A stretch of DNA of 64,000 bases from NCBI GenBank assembly GCA_031260045.1, contig JAIRKO010000054.1, positions 62,001 through 126,000 on the forward strand, read 5' to 3'. Below the pieces are notes generated by a model that searched no databases, had not been told where the DNA came from, and saw only the letters and a program-made list of their open reading frames with translations. Of the stretch, positions 7,780 to 15,037 are shown piece after piece. Made by a program: the position numbers and the translations under genes. This stretch comes from Dysgonamonadaceae bacterium (lineage in GTDB: Bacteria > Bacteroidota > Bacteroidia > Bacteroidales > Azobacteroidaceae). Positions within the stretch are counted from its first letter, which is position 1. The number at the start of each line of letters is the position of its first letter.

Positions 7780-8502
7780 TCAAGGAGTGCGGGGCGCGTA
7801 ACTTTCAAAAGACTGCCGTCCCGTTTGTTCCGCATGAGGCGGATGCTCTTTCCTTTTTTTCTCAATAACGATTACGCTGTCGTAATAAGTTATCGAATCG
7901 ACAGACTTTGTAAAATCGTTCACTTTCAACGACTTTTGCTCCGAATGCCACGCATTTAAATAGTCGATGAAATTTTTGCTGTACTCAATGAATGACCCGC
8001 GCCTTTTGTGTCCTCCTCCGAAATTTAGCCAATAAGAAGTATGTAAGTCTTCGCATAAATACACGCCATCTTCTTTGACATGGGGGAATAATTCCTCGAA
8101 ACTCACAATTTGCTGATCCATCATGTGTCCGCCGTCGTCTATCAATATATCTATCGGCGGAATTTGTTGCTTTACTTTCCGAAGGAATTTCCTGTCCGAT
8201 TGAGAACCGATAAGTATTCGGACATTTTCTTCTTCTAAGGTCTTGCATCTGGGGTCGATATCTATGCCGAAAATTTTTGCTTTCTCCCCAAAGTAATTTT
8301 TCCACATTTGAAGACTGCCGCCCTGCGATACTCCTATCTCAAGGATTACAGTTTCTTGATTTCGGTAACGTTTGAAATGCCGGTCGTAAATATCGAAATA
8401 GTGTATCCATTTGTCGATAAGCCGGTTGTTGTTTTTTCTGAAATACCGTTCTAAATCATTGGGAATTTCTTGGGATCCCTCCCCCCCCCCCCCCATTAAC
8501 AT
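7780..8502 (-). CDS. MycE/TylF-like class I SAM methyltransferase with a G14 tract at its start
   Basis: The 240-residue protein has VILEIGVSQGGSLQMW, IFGIDIDPRC, IGSQSD, DILIDDGGHMMDQQ and GVYLCEDLHTSYW. This is the pattern of metal-dependent sugar O-methyltransferases such as MycE and related cephalosporin-hydroxylase-like proteins (DDGGH supplies metal ligands). Translation can begin at ATG 8502 (MLMGGGGEGSQEIP) or at the ATG fused to the tract at 8496; both precede or enter the 14-G run. A further ATG at 8512 is in frame only if the tract is 13 or 16 Gs. Expression is therefore likely phase-variable. The C-terminus (KKRKEHPPHAEQTG) looks extended. Probable role: methylation of a surface sugar. 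Confidence 0.75.
   Translation of the reverse strand: MLMGGGGEGSQEIPNDLERYFRKNNNRLIDKWIHYFDIYDRHFKRYRNQETVILEIGVSQGGSLQMWKNYFGEKAKIFGIDIDPRCKTLEEENVRILIGSQSDRKFLRKVKQQIPPIDILIDDGGHMMDQQIVSFEELFPHVKEDGVYLCEDLHTSYWLNFGGGHKRRGSFIEYSKNFIDYLNAWHSEQKSLKVNDFTKSVDSITYYDSVIVIEKKRKEHPPHAEQTGRQSFESYAPRTP
8481..8494. repeat. Homopolymer G14 tract at a methyltransferase start
   Basis: Fourteen Cs on the plus strand (Gs on the coding strand) begin within or directly after the possible start codons of the methyltransferase. Upstream on the coding strand is TTAAACTATGTTAAT, close to the TTAAATAACGTTAAT before the FkbM G tract. Confidence 0.92.
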
Positions 8503-8599
8503 AGTTTAACATAAATGTCTCCTTTCTTTTAAATTATTAATCTTTTTAAAGTAATTATTTATAATAGGAACTTCGCACTTATCATTTTCATTTTATCGT

Positions 8600-8673
8600 G
8601 GGGTTGTAGCTCAGTTGGTTAGAGCACTCGACTCATAATCAAGCGGTCTTGGGTTCAAGTCCCAACTGCCCCA
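8600..8673 (+). tRNA. tRNA-Met (CAU), elongator type
   Basis: A 74-base cloverleaf: acceptor GGGGTTG / CTGCCCC, D arm GCTC...GAGC, anticodon loop CTCATAA (anticodon CAU), T arm TTGGG-TTCAAGT-CCCAA, discriminator A. The anticodon stem CTCGA / TCAAG has one C-A mismatch and the acceptor stem one T-T mismatch. Met rather than Ile(CAU) is a judgement from the overall sequence. The 3' end overlaps the first bases of the direct repeat bounding the restriction-modification cassette. Confidence 0.9.
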
Positions 8674-8732
8674 CTTATGTTTAGACATTAAACTCATGTT
8701 ATCACAATACTTACGTAATACATCGTTTGGGA
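8672..8732. repeat. Left 61-bp direct repeat of the RM cassette
   Basis: This stretch is repeated at 11130-11190 with 59 of 61 bases identical (two C/T differences). It starts in the last bases of the tRNA-Met gene and continues into its 3' flank. It has the form of a long target duplication or of att-like sites. Confidence 0.9.
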
Positions 8733-8750
8733 TCGGCAAGTAGTCGCCCC

Positions 8751-8804
8751 CGACCCAAAAAACCGCAAACAAAAATGGCAAATACTGGAAAGCCGAACAA
8801 CCAA
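8751..8804. repeat. Left 54-bp inverted repeat of the RM cassette
   Basis: The sequence from CGACCCAAAAAACCGC to CCGAACAACCAA is the reverse complement of 10998-11051 with one mismatch. Together they bracket the two restriction-modification genes. Confidence 0.92.
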
Positions 8805-8944
8805 CCCTATAAAACTTTGCCATTTTCTTACAAGTCATCAAAACATCATTAGCGATTTTTATAACAGCGATCTCCAAGTCGCTACTATTTTTGTATGTGT
8901 CGCCAGAGAGTTCGCTAACTAATCCGATTTCGTCACTCATATTT

Positions 8945-9904
8945 TTACCACTCTCTATCAAGATAAAATAAATCCGCCGGCTGTCCGATGAGTTGAATAT
9001 CAAATTTCAAACTTGCTTCAACCTTTGAACTTGCGTTATGAATTCTGAATGAAATTTGCCAACCGTTGTTCATTGTTAAAATCAGAGTAGTTTTTGAATT
9101 TTCCTTGAAAGCAAGTTCAATAATTCTTGTTGGTAACGAGATTGCGGGAATTGTTATTGTTGGTTGTGCCGTTGTCGTGGCTTGATTTAGTGTGGCATAT
9201 AGATTAAATGGCATAATTGTTGTTCTGTGGTTACTGTGATGGATAAGTTTATAATAGTCCTTGCCGTTACTACCGAGTAAATATCGTATCAAATCTGCAA
9301 CGATATTATTTGCCGAGTTCAAACGATTAAATTCGTTCATGAATGCCGTAAGTAGCGGAATATAAATATCATCTTCTTTATTATCTAAATCACGCCACAA
9401 TTTATTATTTGCTTTCAACTCACTAAGCCATGTAAATATTGGCAAAATATCATTAAAATAAGTTTGCGAACAAGGAACACCAACCCATTTATGACCAAAA
9501 TTTATATCGTTAGAAAGTCGTGAATGTTTTAACGCAGCATGATTATGTTTTATTGATACACCAATTTCCCACTGAATATCACGCCGAATAATAAGCACAT
9601 CACGAATATCGCCTAAATCTTTGGCTACATTGTCGGGTTGTAGTAAAACAGTCAATGCATCCGTGCCGTCTTCCAAAATTTTCGGCTCCATTTCAATAAT
9701 GGCTTCAATTCCAGTTTTTGCAGAAAGTAACATTTCAGATCTTTCAATTTCCGAAATATCTTTTTCATATCTTGACCTCGCAGTTACTAAACTCTCGTTT
9801 TCTTCCAATTCAATTTCACGAACAGGAGAAACGATCTCTTGTAAAGCAAGCACACAAGCATATTCATATGCTTTACCTTTGATAGATGAATTTGTTGTAT
9901 CCAT
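8945..9904 (-). CDS. HaeIII-family type II restriction endonuclease
   Basis: The 319-residue protein matches the HaeIII restriction enzyme family. The clearest stretch is GDIRDVLIIRRDIQWEIGVS followed by KHNHAALKHSRLSNDINFG and KWVGVPCS; in HaeIII the corresponding residues form the nuclease core. HaeIII cuts GGCC, and the same specificity is predicted here. The gene starts 4 bases after the methyltransferase stop, so the pair is one transcript with the methyltransferase first, which protects the host on entry. The frame is intact. The near absence of GGCC in the window supports an active enzyme over evolutionary time. Confidence 0.92.
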   Translation of the reverse strand: MDTTNSSIKGKAYEYACVLALQEIVSPVREIELEENESLVTARSRYEKDISEIERSEMLLSAKTGIEAIIEMEPKILEDGTDALTVLLQPDNVAKDLGDIRDVLIIRRDIQWEIGVSIKHNHAALKHSRLSNDINFGHKWVGVPCSQTYFNDILPIFTWLSELKANNKLWRDLDNKEDDIYIPLLTAFMNEFNRLNSANNIVADLIRYLLGSNGKDYYKLIHHSNHRTTIMPFNLYATLNQATTTAQPTITIPAISLPTRIIELAFKENSKTTLILTMNNGWQISFRIHNASSKVEASLKFDIQLIGQPADLFYLDREW

Positions 9905-9908
9905 AATG

Positions 9909-10892
9909 TTATTTTAACTCCTTATTAATTTGTTTTGCTATTTCGTAAGCCAAATTGACTGGAACGGCATTGCCAATCATTTTATAACCGTCCGCAATAT
10001 CTGTATATTTGAAGATAAAATCATCTGGAAAAGTTTGTATTCTCGCACATTCTCTTACGGATAATCGGCGATATTCGTCTTCATGTCCCGACTCAAAAAT
10101 TCGTTTATTTTGTGAAATAAACTTCATTTTTGGTGCTTTTGGGTGAATTGGTGCATGCCGCCCACCCGCTTGAATAGTGAAAGATGGTTCGTCCCACGAC
10201 CGCACACGATTTCTTGACATATAAATAGTTGAAAAACCACCATTCATATATTCGTGATTTGCAACTTCTAAATTGTCACCGTTGGTTTTGTTGTGTTCTT
10301 TGCCTGCTTTGGCAAGTCGCAAATCCCAAATTGCGTCTTTTAGTGTTGGTTTATATTTTTGTGGCTCTGGAAATTCAAACTTTTTCTTTAAGTCCTTGCG
10401 GAAACCGACAATGATAACACGCAGGCGATTTTCTGGAACATTGTAATCGTTAGCATCAACTAATTTCCAAGAAATCACATATCTGGCATTTTCAAACGCT
10501 TCTAGAAAACCATTGAAACTTTCGGCGTGCTTTGGGTGTAAAATGCCCGATACATTTTCAACTAAGAAGAACTTCGGCTGTTTAACCTCAAGAATTCTAA
10601 TATAGTCATAAAATAATTGTCCTCTTTTATCGTTTATACCACGACCAGCACCTGCCTCGCTCCAACTTTGACACGGTGGTCCACCGATTATTCCATCGCA
10701 ATCAGGTATTTCTTCTGATGCGACTTCCGTTATACTTCGTCTGTCTAATTTTGCGTGGGGAAAATTATGCTCAAAGGTCGCCCAGATGTTTTTGTCAAAC
10801 TCGTTCGCCCAAATAGTGCGAAATCCTGCTTTTTCAAATCCAAGGTCCAACCCTCCAGCCCCAGCAAATAGTGAAACTATTTTCATAGGCAT
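9909..10892 (-). CDS. HaeIII-type DNA cytosine-5 methyltransferase
   Basis: All C5-methyltransferase motifs are present: motif I LFAGAGGLDLGFEKAGF, motif IV GGPPCQSWSEAGAGRGI with the catalytic Cys, motif VI FFLVENVSG, motif VIII VPENRLRVIIVGF, and motifs IX-X (RRLSVRECARIQTFPDDF, GYKMIGNAVPVNLAYEIA). It closely resembles M.HaeIII, including the target-recognition region TIYMSRNRVRSWDEPSFTIQ, so methylation of the inner C of GGCC is predicted. The start at 10892 is favoured by an AAAGGA ribosome site 8 bases upstream; ATG at 10886 is the alternative. Length (327 aa) equals the family norm. Confidence 0.95.
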   Translation of the reverse strand: MPMKIVSLFAGAGGLDLGFEKAGFRTIWANEFDKNIWATFEHNFPHAKLDRRSITEVASEEIPDCDGIIGGPPCQSWSEAGAGRGINDKRGQLFYDYIRILEVKQPKFFLVENVSGILHPKHAESFNGFLEAFENARYVISWKLVDANDYNVPENRLRVIIVGFRKDLKKKFEFPEPQKYKPTLKDAIWDLRLAKAGKEHNKTNGDNLEVANHEYMNGGFSTIYMSRNRVRSWDEPSFTIQAGGRHAPIHPKAPKMKFISQNKRIFESGHEDEYRRLSVRECARIQTFPDDFIFKYTDIADGYKMIGNAVPVNLAYEIAKQINKELK

Positions 10893-10900
10893 TGGTTTTA

Positions 10901-10955
10901 TCCTTTCGTTAAATTGTTAATACCTCTATTATAGCATAGTTTAACCAAAAGTAAA
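10901..10955 (-). promoter_or_regulatory. Sigma70-like promoter and Shine-Dalgarno of the RM genes
   Basis: On the minus strand TTTACT (10955-10950), 16 bases, TATAAT (10933-10928), and CGAAAGGA (10908-10901) precede the methyltransferase start. This is the classical -35/-10/SD layout of other phyla, not TAnnTTTG. It suggests that the cassette came from outside the Bacteroidetes or uses a broad-host promoter. Confidence 0.6.
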
Positions 10956-10997
10956 ATTTAGTTTTTTTTACTTTTTTAGCTTATTTTTATCTGTTTT

Positions 10998-11051
10998 TTG
11001 GTTGTTCGGCTTTCCAGTATTTGCCATTTTTGTTTGCGGTTTTTTAGGTCG
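10998..11051. repeat. Right 54-bp inverted repeat of the RM cassette
   Basis: Reverse complement of 8751-8804 with one mismatch. Between this repeat and the right direct repeat lie 78 bases (11052-11129) with no recognised feature. Confidence 0.92.
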
Positions 11052-11129
11052 GAAGCGATCCGCCGAATAAATCCCTGCGGGATTTCATAATTTTGCGCTA
11101 AAATAAGTCCGATCCATTTGGAAAAGTGG

Positions 11130-11190
11130 CACTTATGTTTAGATATTAAACTTATGTTATCACAATACTTACGTAATACATCGTTTGGGA
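11130..11190. repeat. Right 61-bp direct repeat of the RM cassette
   Basis: Second copy of the 61-bp stretch at the tRNA-Met 3' end, 59 of 61 identical. The tRNA body is not duplicated here; the copy begins CACTTATG. Confidence 0.9.
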
Positions 11191-11230
11191 ATTGTGTAAT
11201 TTGGAAATGCTAAAAAATAACATGTAATAT

Positions 11231-11386
11231 TTTCTGGATTGCCTCACCGCTTCGCGGTGAAGCAATCCAGAAATATACCGATTTAAGTTCCGTTTATCTC
11301 GCGCCCCGCGCGGGATCCCCCAAAGAACGCACTGCGATTTGCAGGGGATTGCGAGTCTCCGCTCCACTTCGCCCGCAATGACGACA
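11231..11386. repeat. Interspersed palindromic repeat, copy B
   Basis: TTTCTGGATTGCCTCACCGC pairs nearly perfectly with GCGGTGAAGCAATCCAGAAA over a TTC loop (11231-11273). The second module follows at about 11301-11386, with GCGCGGGATCC and CGCCCGCAATGACGAC. The rest of the 10893-11465 gap holds the promoter and repeats of the RM cassette and no further gene. Confidence 0.8.
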
Positions 11387-11465
11387 AAAAAACCGCCTCA
11401 AAGTTAATGTATTTAATCAACATGATAAAAATGATTGCACTGTTTTTGCAATTCCCCAACAGCAT

Positions 11466-12677
11466 CTATTTCAAATTCCTTAATATATGCCCCATCCGCT
11501 CCTTTTTTGTTCGCATATAAAATTCATTGTAAGGGTTCGGGGTCATTTCGATGGGGAGGTTTTCGATGATTTCCAAACCGTATCCTTCGAGGGCTGCCCG
11601 CTTGACCGGATTGTTAGTGATTAAGCGGATTTTGGATATGTTCAGGTCGCGCAGTATCTGTGCGCCGACGCCATATTCCCGTTCATCGGAATCGTGTCCC
11701 AGATGCAGGTTTGCATCGACCGTATCAAGTCCCTGTTCTTGCAGTTTGTAAGCCCGCATTTTGTCCATCAGTCCGATGCCGCGCCCTTCCTGATTCAGGT
11801 AAACGACTGCGCCTTTCCCCGCTTTTTCGATTATTTCCATAGAGGCGTGCAATTGCTCGCCACATTCGCAGCGCAGAGAACCGAAAATATCGCCTGTGGC
11901 GCAGGAAGAATGCATCCGCACCGGCACAGGTTCGTCCGTCGCCCATTCGCCTTTTATCAGCGCAATATGTTCCAATCCATTGGATTTCTGGCGGAACGGT
12001 ATCAGTTTGAAATGTCCGTAGCGGGTCGGCATATTCACCGTTTCGCCTTTTTCGACCAGCGATTCGTATTTTAGCCGGTAGGCAATCAAGTCTTTGATGC
12101 TGATGATTTTAATGTTAAACTTTTTCGATACTTCCAATAAATCCGGCAACCGCGCCATCGTCCCGTCGTCCTTGATGATTTCAATCAAAGCGCCGGCAGG
12201 AGAAAGTCCCGCCAAGCGCGCCAAATCGACGGTAGCCTCCGTGTGTCCGGCTCTTTTGAGGACGCCTTTGGAACGGGCGCGCAAGGGGTTGACGTGTCCG
12301 GGACGCGCCAAGTCTTCGGGTTTCGTATCGGCGATAGCCAGCGCTTTGATGGTTTCGGCGCGGTCGAACATCGAAACGCCCGTCGTACATCCTCCGCCTA
12401 TTTTATCGACGGTAACGGTGAATGGCGTGTCGAAAACGGATGTGTTTTTCGATACCTGCATTTCCAATTCCAGTTCTCGGCAGCGTTCTTCGGTAATCGG
12501 GGCGCAAAGAAGTCCGCGCCCGTGAGTCATCATAAAATTGATTTTCTCCGGCGTAACTTTCTCTGCGGCGATGATAAAATCGCCTTCATTTTCACGGTCT
12601 TCATCGTCGACTACAATCAGGAATTTTCCTTCTCGGAAGTCGGCGATTGCTTCTTCTATTGTATTTAATTGAGTCAT
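11466..12677 (-). CDS. ribBA: Bifunctional 3,4-dihydroxy-2-butanone-4-phosphate synthase / GTP cyclohydrolase II
   Basis: This 403-residue enzyme supplies both precursors for riboflavin. The N-terminal RibB half has the acidic metal loop [14 protein letters not shown] and [10 protein letters not shown]. The C-terminal RibA half has the zinc site [18 protein letters not shown] and [19 protein letters not shown] place the start at 12677 ([14 protein letters not shown]); the frame stays open upstream to 12890, but that part only reads through an interspersed repeat. The true C-terminal RibA domain looks intact, including the GTP-binding Arg region. No riboswitch was recognised upstream. Confidence 0.95.
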   Translation of the reverse strand: MTQLNTIEEAIADFREGKFLIVVDDEDRENEGDFIIAAEKVTPEKINFMMTHGRGLLCAPITEERCRELELEMQVSKNTSVFDTPFTVTVDKIGGGCTTGVSMFDRAETIKALAIADTKPEDLARPGHVNPLRARSKGVLKRAGHTEATVDLARLAGLSPAGALIEIIKDDGTMARLPDLLEVSKKFNIKIISIKDLIAYRLKYESLVEKGETVNMPTRYGHFKLIPFRQKSNGLEHIALIKGEWATDEPVPVRMHSSCATGDIFGSLRCECGEQLHASMEIIEKAGKGAVVYLNQEGRGIGLMDKMRAYKLQEQGLDTVDANLHLGHDSDEREYGVGAQILRDLNISKIRLITNNPVKRAALEGYGLEIIENLPIEMTPNPYNEFYMRTKKERMGHILRNLK

Positions 12678-12692
12678 GATTTGATGTTTTTT

Positions 12693-12719
12693 TAGTTGAC
12701 AAGTAAACAAGTTGACGAG
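12693..12719. repeat. Left arm of an inverted repeat flanking repeat copy C
   Basis: AGTTGACAAGTAAACAAGTTGACGAGT, described as two AAGTTGAC units around a GTAAAC core, is matched in reverse complement at 12882-12908 with two differences. Confidence 0.75.
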
Positions 12720-12735
12720 TTTTAACCCCACTGTG

Positions 12736-12862
12736 TCATTGCGAAAGCAAAGCCTGAAGCAATCCAGAGAATACCTGAGCGCAATCCGGATTGCTTCACC
12801 GCTTCGCGGTTCGCAGATGGGTACGGTATTTCGATGATCCCGCGTCAAGCGCGGGATGACGG
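12736..12862. repeat. Interspersed palindromic repeat, copy C
   Basis: Module one runs from GTCATTGCGAAAGCAAAGCC to GCTTCACCGCTTCGCGG (12736-12816). Module two is the GATCCCGCGTCAAGCGCGGGATGAC hairpin (12838-12862, in pieces). It lies between ribBA and the permease gene. Confidence 0.8.
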
Positions 12863-12879
12863 GTGACAAAACCGCTCGT

Positions 12880-14772
12880 TTATTCGTCAACTTGTTTACT
12901 CGTCAACTCTTTCATTATTTCTTCATTCACTTTCATTGCAATGCTGAGGTCGCTATTTATTTGTTTTTGTTTTAATACGAAAATTAAATATAAAATTATT
13001 CCTGCGGGAAACAGTATCAGACATATTCGGCGAAGGAGGGAGGAATTCATTATATTCCATTTCAAAGGATTAATAACGGGATAATCCATCAGTTTGCCGA
13101 CGATTAGGTTTTCTTCCGAGTTGCTCAAATCTTCAATCCAAGTTTCCATTTGCGCCAAAAGGTTTTTGAGTTCCGAGTCTTTAAATCCGGTTTTCCAAAA
13201 CAAGCGGTTTCGGCTTTTTTGCAAATACTGTTCGGCATTGCGGTTCCATGTCTGCATGTCGTGCATATCTCGCTTATAATCGGGCGAAACCATCGCAATT
13301 TCTTTCCGGCTGTAATTCCGCATTTCACGTTTTCCGACGAGGCGTTGCAAAACGTTTTTCCACGCATCGGGGTTCATGATTACCGAATCATTTACCGCTT
13401 TATAAGTGAAAAAAGCGCCCAGCAAAACAAGTAGTAATGCGCTTAACCATAAGCCTTGCCAAACCGCCCATACGCCTTGCTTCGCCATTTTAAATCCAAA
13501 CAAATCAACGGAATAATAAAGTATAAATATGAAAACAGACAACACGGTGGGAACGCCCAGCCCGCCTTTGCGGATAATAGCGCCCAAAGGCGCGCCGATG
13601 AAAAAGAAGAGCAGGCAAGCCAGAGAATAGGCAAACCGCCGGTTTAACTCAATGCGATGCCCGCGAAATTCTTTTTTCCGCGTGGTTTGGTTCATCATCT
13701 TGAAATTGAAATCGTTGTTTAACGCTTCGGCGCCGGCGCCGGCGTTTTCGAGTATCCGTATTTGGTCGACAAGGGAAGCCTGCTTAAAATATCGCTCAAA
13801 ATCGTCCGTGTATGCGGCGTTTTTCACCGGCGATTTGGGTTCGCGGCGTGTGGGTCGGTTTAACGAGGCGGCATACACCCGATTCACAAACAGCGGACTT
13901 TCGGCTCTCATGATGCTGTCTTCGACCGTTTTAGCCGAATTGATGAACGAGATTAATTCGGGCGTACTTTTGGTGATGTCGCGGTTTTGCATCAGCGATT
14001 CGTCAGCCATGTTAAAATTTGAATCGAAAGGGATTAGGATTTGCCGGAGGGAAAAAGATTCGCGCTCGTAAGGGATTTGTTCGGGCGCTCTGCGACCGGA
14101 TTGCCGGAGGTTTATATTTCGGAATTGCTCGCCGGAATAGAGGGTAAGCATGAGGTATTTTTTGTCGTCCGACATTTTCAGTCGTCCGGAATCAGCCCTG
14201 ATTACGACGGCATTTCCGTATCCGCCCGAAAAATCATAAATCATCATGTCTTTGAGCAGTCCGCGATTATCTTTTTCACGGACATATACGTTATAATTCG
14301 GGATTTCTTTGTAAAACGAGCCTTCGGGGATGTCAAGTTCCGGCGATTTTTGCCTGATAGACCAGAGGATAGTCCACAATTTTCCTTGCGCTTTCGGAGC
14401 GATTTGGTTTTGAAAAACAAAATCTATCACCGCAATCACCGCAATCAGTATGATTAAAGGTTTCATGATGCGCATCAGGGAGATGCCGGACGATTTAATC
14501 GACAGTAATTCGAGGTGTTCGCCCAAGTTCCCGAAAGTCATCAATGAAGCCAAAAGAATGGAAAGGGGCAATCCCAAAGGCACCAAATAAAGGGCGGCGT
14601 AAGCAAACATTTTGATTAACACTTTGAGTTCAACGCCTTTGCCGACCATGTCGCCCACATATTTCCAGATAAACTGCATGAGCAGGATAAAAAGGCATAT
14701 ACTGAACGTTACGAAGAGTAACGGTAGAAAGGTTTTTATCAGAAAAGCGTGGAGTTTTTTTATGTGGAACAT
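12880..14772 (-). CDS. LptF/LptG-family permease (YjgP/YjgQ)
   Basis: The 630-residue inner-membrane protein has N-terminal membrane segments (residues about 10-33, 50-80, 100-120) and a C-terminal membrane block (about 385-470, then 575-595). A periplasmic jellyroll-like part lies between, as in LptF/LptG, which pull lipopolysaccharide from the inner membrane to the LptA bridge. The segment [20 protein letters not shown] is typical. It is longer than the usual 360-480 residues, with a cytoplasmic C-terminal region ([17 protein letters not shown]) ending in a helix; this is common in Bacteroidetes homologues. The stop codon lies at the edge of an inverted repeat. LptF versus LptG cannot be decided. 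Confidence 0.85.
   Translation of the reverse strand: MFHIKKLHAFLIKTFLPLLFVTFSICLFILLMQFIWKYVGDMVGKGVELKVLIKMFAYAALYLVPLGLPLSILLASLMTFGNLGEHLELLSIKSSGISLMRIMKPLIILIAVIAVIDFVFQNQIAPKAQGKLWTILWSIRQKSPELDIPEGSFYKEIPNYNVYVREKDNRGLLKDMMIYDFSGGYGNAVVIRADSGRLKMSDDKKYLMLTLYSGEQFRNINLRQSGRRAPEQIPYERESFSLRQILIPFDSNFNMADESLMQNRDITKSTPELISFINSAKTVEDSIMRAESPLFVNRVYAASLNRPTRREPKSPVKNAAYTDDFERYFKQASLVDQIRILENAGAGAEALNNDFNFKMMNQTTRKKEFRGHRIELNRRFAYSLACLLFFFIGAPLGAIIRKGGLGVPTVLSVFIFILYYSVDLFGFKMAKQGVWAVWQGLWLSALLLVLLGAFFTYKAVNDSVIMNPDAWKNVLQRLVGKREMRNYSRKEIAMVSPDYKRDMHDMQTWNRNAEQYLQKSRNRLFWKTGFKDSELKNLLAQMETWIEDLSNSEENLIVGKLMDYPVINPLKWNIMNSSLLRRICLILFPAGIILYLIFVLKQKQINSDLSIAMKVNEEIMKELTSKQVDE
12882..12908. 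repeat. Right arm of an inverted repeat flanking copy C
   Basis: Reverse complement of 12693-12719 with two differences. It overlaps the last codons (KQVDE) of the LptF/LptG-type gene, so the repeat provides part of its C-terminus. Confidence 0.75.
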
Positions 14773-14788
14773 GGGCGTTATTTGGCGG

Positions 14789-14820
14789 CAAATGTATGAA
14801 AAATATGTTTGTTTTACAAA
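14789..14820 (-). promoter_or_regulatory. Promoter of the LptF/LptG-type permease gene
   Basis: On the minus strand TTTG (14820-14817), a 20-base spacer and TACATTTG (14796-14789) match the Bacteroidetes consensus. The ATG follows 17 bases later. Confidence 0.65.
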
Positions 14821-14910
14821 AAACAGGAGGGACTTTTCAGACCGCGCTCAACGTAGCGTGGACGCTACGCCGAGCAGGGGGCGTTTTTGTAGGCGGTCAT
14901 TTCAGGCGCA

Positions 14911-15003
14911 CGTCATTGCGAAAGCGAAGCGGTGAAGCAATCCAGAGCAAATCGCTACGTAATTCTCTGGATTGCTTCACCGCTTCGCGGTTCGCAATGA
15001 CGG
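14911..15003. repeat. Interspersed palindromic repeat, copy D (long hairpin)
   Basis: CGTCATTGCGAAAGCGAAGC...GAAGCAATCCAGAG pairs with CTCTGGATTGCTTCACCGC...TTCGCAATGACG, giving a near-perfect hairpin of about 93 bases. It lies directly after the stop of the 1386-residue surface protein gene and may end its transcript. Confidence 0.85.
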
Positions 15004-15037
15004 TGCGGTGTCTTTGCGCTTTAGCGCGCATTAATCA

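Larger units (their letters stand above)
8733..11129. mobile_element. HaeIII-like restriction-modification element with inverted and direct terminal repeats
   Basis: About 2.4 kb holds only a restriction endonuclease and its methyltransferase. It is bounded inside by 54-bp inverted repeats and outside by 61-bp direct repeats, and sits at the 3' end of a tRNA gene. No transposase or integrase is present, so movement would need an enzyme in trans or the long-target-duplication route described for restriction-modification genes in Helicobacter pylori. The genes are more A/T-rich than their neighbours and use a TATAAT promoter and a Shine-Dalgarno, unlike the host genes. Origin by transfer is inferred. 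Confidence 0.8.

Noticed and set aside
8611..9003. Leftward frame of about 130 codons after the restriction endonuclease
   Set aside because: Its second half reads through the inverted repeat, the direct repeat and the antisense strand of tRNA-Met (WDLNPRPLDYESSALTN is a familiar tRNA antisense translation). Only the first 47 or so codons from ATG 8940 lie in unique DNA, too little to support a gene.
12678..12890. N-terminal extension of ribBA to 12890
   Set aside because: The added 71 residues are a translation of the interspersed repeat and the GTTGAC repeat. The RibB fold starts at 12677.
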